A DNA stretch of 64,000 nucleotides. Origin: a bacterium (GTDB lineage Bacteria; UBA4055). Below are positions 28,566 through 35,316 of the stretch, one piece after another. The position numbers and the translations under genes are program-made. Where the stretch lies: contig JAKQBN010000030.1 of the NCBI GenBank assembly GCA_029559475.1, positions 77,783 through 141,782 of the forward strand, in the 5' to 3' direction. Numbering within the stretch: position 1 is the first letter of the stretch; each line of letters starts with the position of its first letter. Below the pieces are notes generated by a model, which searched no databases, was not told the DNA's origin, and was given only the letters and a program-made list of their open reading frames with translations.

Positions 28566-29747
28566 ATGATAGAAATACAAAAAGCGCTTGAACTGATAAC
28601 CGAGAACTGCCGGACTATGCCTAAGATCGAACTGCCTGTTCATGAGTGCCTCGGTTATGTCTGTGCAGAAGATCTTTATGCTAAACTCGATATGCCGCCT
28701 TTCGATAAATCATCAATGGACGGATACGCTTTCAAATGGCAGGACAGTAAAATCGAATACATTAATGATGGGATCATAGCCGCGGGAGATTCTTTCGACG
28801 AGCCGATTGAGGAAGGCCACTGTATAGCGATTATGACAGGCGCGCCTCTGCCTTTCGGGGCCGATACTGTGATCCCTGTAGAGATCACGGAAAAAGCCGG
28901 TGATAAGATCAGATTTACTTATCCCGCAAAAAAATGTGCCAATGTCAGTTATAAGGCCGAGGATATAAAAAAGGATGCTCTGATATTTCCTAAAGGTAAG
29001 ATTATAAGAACCCAGGACATAGCCTTAATTGTCGCCTCGGGATATTCTAAAGTTAAAGTTTCTTCGCTGCCTGAGATCGCTATTCTGAATACAGGCTCGG
29101 AGATAATTGAACCGGGAGAACCTCTGGACTACGGGCAGATCTATAATTCCAACGGAACAATGCTTTCAATTATGGCTCAGAATATCGGCATAAACGCTGA
29201 ATATTTAGGCATTGCAGCCGACGACGAAAAAAGCCTTAAAACGATGCTTTCTATCGGTCTGAAAAGCGATATACTACTTATTTCAGGCGGAGTATCTATG
29301 GGAGAGTTCGATCTCGTTCCGAAAGTTCTTCTCGACCTCGGCGTAAAACAGATATTCCACAAAGTCAGGATAAAGCCCGGCAAACCCGTTTTCTTCGGTA
29401 AAACGGACAAGTGCCTTGTTTTTGGTCTTCCCGGCAATCCGCTTTCGAACTTTGTCGGCTTTGAGCTGTTCGTGAAAACGGCCGTCAGAAAAATGACAGG
29501 ATCGGAAATTGTTCTTCCGGTTTTCAGCGAAGGTATCATATCTTCACAATTTAAACATAGAGCCGATAGAAAGAACTTTTATCCCGCTGCGCATAAGAAT
29601 AATGACGGTAAAATTATTGTCACTCCGGTGATCTCGCACGGCTCCGCCGACATTTCATCACTTTCCAAATCAAATTGCTTTATGATAGCTGATATAGATA
29701 AACTGGAATATTCACCGGGCGATAAAATCCAATTTCTGGAGGTTTAA
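28566..29747 (+). CDS. moeA: Molybdopterin molybdenumtransferase MoeA
   Basis: 393 aa. It inserts molybdate (or tungstate) into adenylylated molybdopterin. MPPFDKSSMDGYAF, IMTGAPLPFGADTVIPVE, NTGSEI, ISGGVSMGEFDLVP and FGLPGNPLSNFVGFELFV are the MoeA signatures; the C-terminal domain IV is present. ATG 28566 has CGGAG 5 nt upstream. Only one base separates its stop from the MOSC gene. The 36-nt gap upstream is too short for a Moco riboswitch. It implies that the organism makes a molybdenum or tungsten enzyme. Confidence 0.94.
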   Translation: MIEIQKALELITENCRTMPKIELPVHECLGYVCAEDLYAKLDMPPFDKSSMDGYAFKWQDSKIEYINDGIIAAGDSFDEPIEEGHCIAIMTGAPLPFGADTVIPVEITEKAGDKIRFTYPAKKCANVSYKAEDIKKDALIFPKGKIIRTQDIALIVASGYSKVKVSSLPEIAILNTGSEIIEPGEPLDYGQIYNSNGTMLSIMAQNIGINAEYLGIAADDEKSLKTMLSIGLKSDILLISGGVSMGEFDLVPKVLLDLGVKQIFHKVRIKPGKPVFFGKTDKCLVFGLPGNPLSNFVGFELFVKTAVRKMTGSEIVLPVFSEGIISSQFKHRADRKNFYPAAHKNNDGKIIVTPVISHGSADISSLSKSNCFMIADIDKLEYSPGDKIQFLEV

Positions 29748-29748
29748 T

Positions 29749-30198
29749 ATGAAAGGGAAAATTGTATCTATCAACATTTCCGATGAAAAGAAGAAACCCA
29801 AGAAGCCGATAAGTTCAGGCAAACTTATCGAGAATGTAGGACTAGAGGGAGATGCATACAACAAATCGGGACCGAGACAAATATCTATTACTTCAATGGA
29901 ACTTCTAAAAGAGCAGACCCAATGTCCGCGCGTTGGCAAGGGCGAGGATTTTATTGTCGGACCCGGAAATTTCTCAGAGACTCTGACAGTCGAAGGAATG
30001 GATCTTTCGGCTATTAATATCGGCGATGTTTTTACGGCTGGAGAAACGAAGTTCAGGATCTCGATGAAGGGAATGGAATGCTGGGAACACTGTCCCTGGA
30101 ATAAAGAAAAAGGTGAATGTCCGCTGCCCAAGCACTTCCTGTTCGCCGAAGTGATAAAATCCGGCGAGATCAAGGCTGGAGATGGAATTTCAAGTTAG
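29749..30198 (+). CDS. MOSC-domain protein
   Basis: 149 aa. GKIVSINISDEKKKPKKPISSG, LIENVGLEGDAY, RQISITSMELL and VGPGNFSETLTVEGMDLSAINIGDVF are the beta-rich MOSC fold; MECWEHCPWNKEKGECPLPKH includes Cys residues in the region where MOSC proteins bind a sulfur or cofactor ligand. Small stand-alone MOSC proteins in moa/moe clusters are thought to take part in molybdenum cofactor delivery or sulfuration. Starts one base after the moeA stop, so translation is probably coupled. Confidence 0.88.
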   Translation: MKGKIVSINISDEKKKPKKPISSGKLIENVGLEGDAYNKSGPRQISITSMELLKEQTQCPRVGKGEDFIVGPGNFSETLTVEGMDLSAINIGDVFTAGETKFRISMKGMECWEHCPWNKEKGECPLPKHFLFAEVIKSGEIKAGDGISS

Positions 30199-30209
30199 TC
30201 TATGATTCG

Positions 30210-30336
30210 TGCGAGACATAAGTTCACCTATAAACGGACCCTGCCTCATCAGGCCGATCGCTAGTTTGCAGCAGTTCGCGCACCTGCAGGTAAAGATAGT
30301 AACGGGATCCGTTTAAATCTGAACTTATGTCTCGCA
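30210..30336. repeat. MITE-like inverted-repeat element, copy 2
   Basis: 127 bp with perfect 17-bp terminal inverted repeats: TGCGAGACATAAGTTCA at the left and TGAACTTATGTCTCGCA at the right. The interior block 30237-30261 is the exact reverse complement of 1885-1909 in copy 1, so the two copies lie in opposite orientation. No clear target duplication and no ORF. Confidence 0.85.
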
Positions 30337-30557
30337 ACATTACCGACTGAGGTTATCAGTCGAGTTATATATATTGAGAAACGGGAGTGCATCCTAGCCT
30401 TGTTGTAGGTACGTGTTGATCTCAAACAAGCTATTGAACGGATGGCTGCAGGATGAGATCATGAATGAAGTTATATAAGGTGTATTCCTATCCGTTTAGA
30501 AAAATTATATGACGAGACCCTATTTAGCGGAATAAACAAACCGCATCATTTTCTCAC
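30337..30557. other. Intergenic stretch without a gene
   Basis: Between the repeat element and the dnaX promoter I see no convincing ORF or known RNA. There is a small hairpin GACTGA-N5-TCAGTC (30345-30361) and inverted pairs TGATCTC (30417-30423)/GAGATCA (30455-30461) and CATCCT (30390-30395)/AGGATG (30450-30455), which could not all form at once. Possibly the remnant of another element. Confidence 0.5.
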
Positions 30558-30586
30558 TTGCAAAATTCACATAATTTGACTATATT
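30558..30586 (+). promoter_or_regulatory. Promoter of the dnaX-ybaB-recR operon
   Basis: TTGCAA (30558-30563), a 17-bp spacer and TATATT (30581-30586), about 30 nt before the dnaX ATG. Spacing is ideal; the -35 element has one or two deviations from consensus. Confidence 0.55.
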
Positions 30587-30617
30587 TTCAGTCCTTTAAA
30601 AAACGGCAGGGAAGATA

Positions 30618-32306
30618 ATGAGCTATCTCGTTATAGCCAGAAAATACAGACCCCTAATATTCGAAGATGTGATCGGACAGGAACACGTAACGACCACGAT
30701 CACGAACGCGATAAAGAACAACAAAGTCCACCACGCCTATCTGCTCACAGGACCGAGAGGAGTGGGAAAAACAACTATCTCAAGGATCCTTGCCAAATCG
30801 CTGAACTGCGAAACCGGAGTAACACCGCGGCCGTGCTGTAAATGCAGGAACTGTCTTGAAATAGACCAGGGGATCAGCCTCGATGTAAAAGAGATAGACG
30901 GCGCTTCCAACAGAGGGATCGACGAAATAAGGGACCTAAGAGACGATATTAAATTCTCACCTGCTTCGAGCAGAAAGAAAATATATATAATCGATGAAGT
31001 TCACATGCTCACAAATCAGGCGTTCAACGCTCTTTTAAAGACGCTTGAAGAGCCTCCGGAACACGCGGTATTCATATTCGCCACAACAGAAGCCAACGAA
31101 GTTCCGGCTACAATACTATCCAGATGCCAGAGGCACGATTTCAAACGAGTGGAGATACCGGTATTAACAAAAGCTTTGAAAACCATCTGCGAAAAAGAAG
31201 GCGTCTCGATCGATGATGAATCATTGATAATGATTGCAAAAAGCGGTGACGGATCTGTAAGGGATTCACAGTCGACACTGGATCAGGTAATAGCCTACGC
31301 CGGAAATAGCGTAACCGCTCAGCTGACCTACGAAGCTCTCGGACTGCCCGGACTCGATATGTTTTTTGATTTTCTCGATATTGCCATATCAAAAAACACA
31401 GGTTCACTACTGACATTTATTGACGGGATATTCGGAAAAGGTCTGCACATAATCTCGTTCGTAAAAGGTCTGATGGAATTCTACAGAGACCTGCTAATCT
31501 TAAAAACAGTAAAAGACGCACGAATCCTCGACATGACCGGCGAGAACGTGATCCGGCTTGAAAAATATACTCAGAAATTCGGTGAAAAGGACATGCTGAT
31601 GTTCTTAGACATACTCAGCCAGTCTGTTTCCAGACTCAAATCATCGCCTTACCAGCGGATGGAATTCGAGCTTATTCTCTTAAAAATACTTCATCATGAG
31701 CCTGTAACCGAAATAGAAACTATACTACAAAAACTTTCTCTGATAGAAGGCGATCAGGAGATAAGCATAGATGAAATTGTAAAAGATGTTTCTTCTCGCC
31801 TGAACCTTCAGTCTGTTCAGACCCCTGCAGAAATTTCCGCTAAACAGGCAGAGATCAAAAAAAAAACTCCTGAAACAGTAGCGGAATCTGCCACACCGGA
31901 TTCAGAAATAAAATTCGGATTGAAAGAGATCACAGACAGATGGAAAGAATTTATCGCTTACGTTTCAGAAAGCAATTCGAAACTCAATTTTCTTGAATAT
32001 GGAGTGCCTTTCAATCTCAAAGACAACCGGAAACTCGAAGTAAAATTCGATCCTAAAGATAAAATATTCATGAATCTCTGCGACTCGAAAAAAGAAGAAA
32101 TAGAAAAGGAATTCGCAGCTTTTTATAAAGTTGATGATTTCAAAATAACTCTTATTAGAAGCGATGTAAAGGACAGCGAAAGAATAATTGAGATAATACC
32201 CAAAAAGAAAAAAACCGATGATGAAAAAAAGAACGACCTTCTAAAAGAAGCTCCGCAGCTGAAATTTTTATTTGAAGACCCGTTCAATTGTAAATTTGTA
32301 GATTAA
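30618..32306 (+). CDS. dnaX: DNA polymerase III subunits tau/gamma
   Basis: 562 aa clamp-loader ATPase. The N-terminal AAA+ domain has GPRGVGKTTISRILA, a zinc module (CETGVTPRPCCKCRNC), IIDEVHMLTNQAFNALLKTLEEPP and an SRC finger (LSRCQRHDFKR). Domain III ends near residue 360; the remaining part is a charged linker and a tau-type C-terminus. A run of ten A (31857-31866, Lys414-416) lies just behind domain III, where E. coli and Thermus make the shorter gamma form by slippage. First gene of a dnaX-ybaB-recR operon, a common bacterial order; ybaB follows after 17 nt. Confidence 0.96.
   Translation: MSYLVIARKYRPLIFEDVIGQEHVTTTITNAIKNNKVHHAYLLTGPRGVGKTTISRILAKSLNCETGVTPRPCCKCRNCLEIDQGISLDVKEIDGASNRGIDEIRDLRDDIKFSPASSRKKIYIIDEVHMLTNQAFNALLKTLEEPPEHAVFIFATTEANEVPATILSRCQRHDFKRVEIPVLTKALKTICEKEGVSIDDESLIMIAKSGDGSVRDSQSTLDQVIAYAGNSVTAQLTYEALGLPGLDMFFDFLDIAISKNTGSLLTFIDGIFGKGLHIISFVKGLMEFYRDLLILKTVKDARILDMTGENVIRLEKYTQKFGEKDMLMFLDILSQSVSRLKSSPYQRMEFELILLKILHHEPVTEIETILQKLSLIEGDQEISIDEIVKDVSSRLNLQSVQTPAEISAKQAEIKKKTPETVAESATPDSEIKFGLKEITDRWKEFIAYVSESNSKLNFLEYGVPFNLKDNRKLEVKFDPKDKIFMNLCDSKKEEIEKEFAAFYKVDDFKITLIRSDVKDSERIIEIIPKKKKTDDEKKNDLLKEAPQLKFLFEDPFNCKFVD
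31857..31866 (+). promoter_or_regulatory. A10 run in dnaX, possible programmed slippage site
   Basis: Ten consecutive A encode Lys414-Lys416 and the first base of Thr417. A -1 shift (or one extra A in the mRNA) gives Asn-Ser-stop (TGA at 31871), a product of about 418 aa. Loss of one A gives Leu-Leu-Lys-Gln-stop. Either would make a gamma-sized protein. Confidence 0.5.
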
Positions 32307-32323
32307 CTCAGGAGTAGTAGTAT

Positions 32324-32656
32324 ATGGCAGGAATGAACATGGATATGAGCACCCTTTTAAAACAGGCTCAGAAAATGCAGGAGGATATGCAGAGATCGCA
32401 GGAACTTCTGGAAACACAGGAAGTGGAAGGAAAAGCGGGCGGCGGAATGGTAAAGGTTCGCATGAACGGCAAAAAGAAGATACTTTCTATTAAGATCGAT
32501 CCTTCAATAATCGATCCCGAAGACGCGGAAGGTCTTGAAGATCTGATCACCGCGGCGGTAAATCAGGCGGCGGAAGAAGCTGATAAACTTTCAAATGATG
32601 AAATGACGAAGATCGTACCTAAACTTCCCAGCGGATTCAAGATCCCCGGATTCTAA
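32324..32656 (+). CDS. YbaB/EbfC nucleoid-associated protein
   Basis: 110 aa. MSTLLKQAQKMQEDMQRSQELLETQEVEGKAGGGMVKVRMNGKKKILSIKIDPS and DLITAAVNQAAEEADKLSNDEM are characteristic of the small DNA-binding YbaB family. It lies between dnaX and recR as in most bacteria; the stop and the recR start share one base (TAATG), so the two are translationally coupled. A homodimeric DNA-binding protein of uncertain detailed role. Confidence 0.95.
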   Translation: MAGMNMDMSTLLKQAQKMQEDMQRSQELLETQEVEGKAGGGMVKVRMNGKKKILSIKIDPSIIDPEDAEGLEDLITAAVNQAAEEADKLSNDEMTKIVPKLPSGFKIPGF

Positions 32657-33255
32657 TGACTGAAACATCTGAAATACTTGAAAATCTAGTAACTTCGTTT
32701 GCGAGACTTCCCGGGATCGGAAAAAAATCCGCTCGCAGGCTGGCTTATTATATAATAAACTCTGACGAAAAAGTAGCAAGTGAATTCTCAGCCGCTCTTA
32801 TTGACGCAAAAAAGAAGCTCGGCCTATGCAGGATATGCTACAATCTGACCGAAAATGAAACATGCGATATCTGCAGGGATCCGAAACGAAGCGGCGGTGT
32901 GATCTGCGTAGTTGAGAACTTCAGCGATCTTTATCTTTTTGAAAGAACAGGAATGCATAAAGGCACATATCACGTGATAGGCGGGCTGATAAATCCGCTC
33001 GAAGGGATAAATCCCTCGTCTCTAAAACTGTCTCAGCTTTTCGAAAGAGTTGAAAAACAAAAGCCCGATGAAATAATTATCGGACTCAACAGATCTGTCG
33101 AAGGCGATACGACCGCACTTTATATCGCTGAGAAACTGAAAGACAGCAGTGTCAAAATTTCAAGGCTCGCTACAGGGATTCCGGTCGGCGGAGAGATCGA
33201 ATATACTGATGAGATCACTCTCAAACAGGCATTCAGGGACAGAAAGGATATTTAA
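32656..33255 (+). CDS. recR: Recombination mediator RecR
   Basis: 199 aa, the usual family size. An N-terminal helix-hairpin-helix (FARLPGIGKKSARRLAYYII) is followed by a four-Cys zinc finger (CRICYNLTENETCDIC), a Toprim domain (VICVVENFSDLYLFERTGMHKGTYHVIGG) and a Walker B-like C-terminal segment (TGIPVGGEIEYTDEITL). It loads RecA on gapped DNA together with RecF/RecO. Starts on the last base of the ybaB stop. Confidence 0.96.
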   Translation: MTETSEILENLVTSFARLPGIGKKSARRLAYYIINSDEKVASEFSAALIDAKKKLGLCRICYNLTENETCDICRDPKRSGGVICVVENFSDLYLFERTGMHKGTYHVIGGLINPLEGINPSSLKLSQLFERVEKQKPDEIIIGLNRSVEGDTTALYIAEKLKDSSVKISRLATGIPVGGEIEYTDEITLKQAFRDRKDI

Positions 33256-33339
33256 AACCTGGTAATCAGATGACTTGACTTTAACCAAGTCCTTAGTTAT
33301 TTTCCGCTCATTATAAATTAACTGTTTACGGAGTATAGA

Positions 33340-34536
33340 ATGGGAAAACTGAAAATATCATCGAGAAATGAAATAATGCAGGCAAGCCCGATAAGAAAGC
33401 TTGCTCCTCTGGCTGTAAAAGCAAAAGCCGAAGGCGTTCACGTTTATCATCTGAACATCGGACAGCCGGACATAAAGACGTCTCAAAAAATGATAGACGC
33501 ATATCATAACATTCCTGAAGTGATCGAGTACGGTCCGAGCGAAGGTCTTCATTCATACAGAAAAAAACTCGTGCAGTACTATAAAAAAATGAAGATAGAT
33601 GTAAACGAATCGAATATTTTTATAACTACGGGCGGAAGTGAAGCAATAATATTTACGCTTTTATCAGCGCTCTCACCGGGCGATGAAGTCATAATTCCCG
33701 AACCGTTCTATACAAATTATAACGGATTCGCAGTAATGGCAGGAGTTAACGTGGTTCCTGTTACAACAAATATCGAGAACGGATTCGACCTTCCCGATAT
33801 GAAAGAATTCAAAGCTAAACTTACTCCGAGAACAAAAGCGATAGTTATATGTAATCCGGGCAACCCGACAGGTGCCGTATTCAAAAAGGAAAGGCTTCAG
33901 GAACTCGTCGATTTTGCGAGAAAGCATGACCTTTACGTCATCTCCGACGAGGTTTACAGAGAATTCACATACGACTGTAAAGCAACATCTATACTTCAGT
34001 TCGATGATTTTGAAGAGAACGCGGTTATGATCGATTCGACATCGAAAAGATATTCAGCCTGCGGTTCAAGAGTAGGATGCATCGTCACCCGCAATAAGGA
34101 ACTTCTCGGTCTCGTTCTTAAATTCGGTCAGGCCAGACTTTGTCCGCCAAGTGTGGATCAGCAGGCTGCTGAAGCCGCTGTCGATACACCGGATTCATAC
34201 TTCGAAGAAGTTCACAAAGAATATACGAAAAGAAGGAATGTCGCATATAAAGAACTGAAGAAGATCCCCGGAGCCGAGGTCCCTATGCCCATGGGAGCTT
34301 TTTATATGGTCGTCGGGCTTCCTATTGACGATGCCGATGATTTCGCGAAATGGCTTTTAACGGATTTCAGACATAATAAAGAAACCACTATGGTAGCTCC
34401 GGCTTCAGGTTTCTACGCTACGCCGGGTCTTGGAAAAAATCAGATAAGAATAGCTTACGTTCTAAAAGAAGCAGATCTGATAAAAGCCATCAATATACTT
34501 AAGATCGGACTTGAAGAATATAAGAAAAAGAAATAG
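33340..34536 (+). CDS. PLP-dependent class I/II aminotransferase (aspartate aminotransferase-like)
   Basis: 398 aa, fold type I. Visible signatures are VYHLNIGQPDIKT, a glycine-rich phosphate loop (TTGGSEAI), VICNPGNPTGAVF, ISDEVYREF with the PLP-binding Asp, and the Schiff-base Lys in DSTSKRYSACGSRVG. The C-terminal NQIRIAYV carries the substrate-binding Arg. Substrate specificity (Asp, Ala or others) cannot be decided from sequence. ATG 33340 has CGGAG upstream. A hairpin GACTTG/CAAGTC lies in the gap after recR but without a good T tract. Confidence 0.9.
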   Translation: MGKLKISSRNEIMQASPIRKLAPLAVKAKAEGVHVYHLNIGQPDIKTSQKMIDAYHNIPEVIEYGPSEGLHSYRKKLVQYYKKMKIDVNESNIFITTGGSEAIIFTLLSALSPGDEVIIPEPFYTNYNGFAVMAGVNVVPVTTNIENGFDLPDMKEFKAKLTPRTKAIVICNPGNPTGAVFKKERLQELVDFARKHDLYVISDEVYREFTYDCKATSILQFDDFEENAVMIDSTSKRYSACGSRVGCIVTRNKELLGLVLKFGQARLCPPSVDQQAAEAAVDTPDSYFEEVHKEYTKRRNVAYKELKKIPGAEVPMPMGAFYMVVGLPIDDADDFAKWLLTDFRHNKETTMVAPASGFYATPGLGKNQIRIAYVLKEADLIKAINILKIGLEEYKKKK

Positions 34537-34550
34537 ATTGAAAGGGTTAG

Positions 34551-34817
34551 ATGTTCGGAAATAACAACCCGCAGAGGCAGTTTTCATACACTTCGTCAAA
34601 AAGCGTGAAGGTCGATAGAAACAAAGATATTCGCGACAGGATGAAAATTTCCTCGTTTTCGCTGCAGGATAAAAAACCTGATAAGAAAAGACTGATTCTT
34701 TTTGTAATAATGCTGCTTTTAGTAGTCGGGTTTATAATTTACATCGGATATTCTCCCGCTGATACCGACAGCTTAATAATACAGGAAAACGAACTGGAAA
34801 AAGTTAATGGACAATAA
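34551..34817 (+). CDS. Small single-pass membrane protein, function unknown
   Basis: 88 aa. A basic, Ser-rich cytoplasmic N-terminus (~1-57) is followed by one membrane helix (LILFVIMLLLVVGFIIYIGY, ~58-77) and a short acidic tail, so it is probably anchored N-in. AAAGGG lies 4 nt before ATG 34551. It is 14 nt behind the aminotransferase and overlaps the next gene by 11 nt, so it belongs to the same operon. I recognise no family. Confidence 0.7.
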   Translation: MFGNNNPQRQFSYTSSKSVKVDRNKDIRDRMKISSFSLQDKKPDKKRLILFVIMLLLVVGFIIYIGYSPADTDSLIIQENELEKVNGQ

Positions 34818-35316
34818 TCAGTACTATTTTGACGCGTATTTTGATTTTATAAATTTTGTTGACGAGAGAATAGCGGAACTGGAAAAGATCCATTCAAAGA
34901 ATCTTGTCTGCAAAAAGAAATGCTGCTTCTGCTGTATGAACACAACCGTGCTGCCCATTGAATTCTTTTCTATCCTTTCCAAAATAAAACTGTCAGGGAA
35001 AAAACCTGAACTTACAAATGAAAGCTGCGCTTTTTTGAAAAATTCACTGTGTCAGATCTATCAGATAAGACCCTTGATCTGCAGGACCCACGGACTTCTG
35101 CTTGCATACGGAAAGGACGATGATCCGCTTGCAAAAGACGTAACTTTCTGCGAACTGAATTTCACAAAAAGCATTCCTAAACTGACTGAAAAAAATGTTC
35201 TCGATATGGATGAACTGAATATCGAGCTTGTCAGGCTGAATGAAAAATTCTTAAAATCCTACGATGGGGAATTGCCCGAGCGTATGGAACTTTCCGATAT
35301 AATAAAATACCTATAA
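34807..35316 (+). CDS. YkgJ-family cysteine-rich (metal-binding) protein
   Basis: 169 aa. The Cys clusters CKKKCCFCCMNTTVLPIEFF, CAFLKNSLCQIYQIRPLICRTHG and FCELNF follow the YkgJ (Fe/Zn-cluster) pattern C-x2-CC-x-C...C-x-FL...C-x-IY-x-RP-x-x-CR. The family is thought to bind a metal or iron-sulfur cluster; its role is unknown. The start overlaps the preceding gene by 11 nt, and the 3' end overlaps the convergent acyl-CoA ligase gene by 6 nt. Confidence 0.85.
   Translation: MDNNQYYFDAYFDFINFVDERIAELEKIHSKNLVCKKKCCFCCMNTTVLPIEFFSILSKIKLSGKKPELTNESCAFLKNSLCQIYQIRPLICRTHGLLLAYGKDDDPLAKDVTFCELNFTKSIPKLTEKNVLDMDELNIELVRLNEKFLKSYDGELPERMELSDIIKYL

Noticed and set aside
33270-33292. Hairpin GACTTG/CAAGTC after recR as a terminator
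   Set aside because: Stem is only six pairs and the tract behind it (CTTAGTTATTTT) is interrupted.
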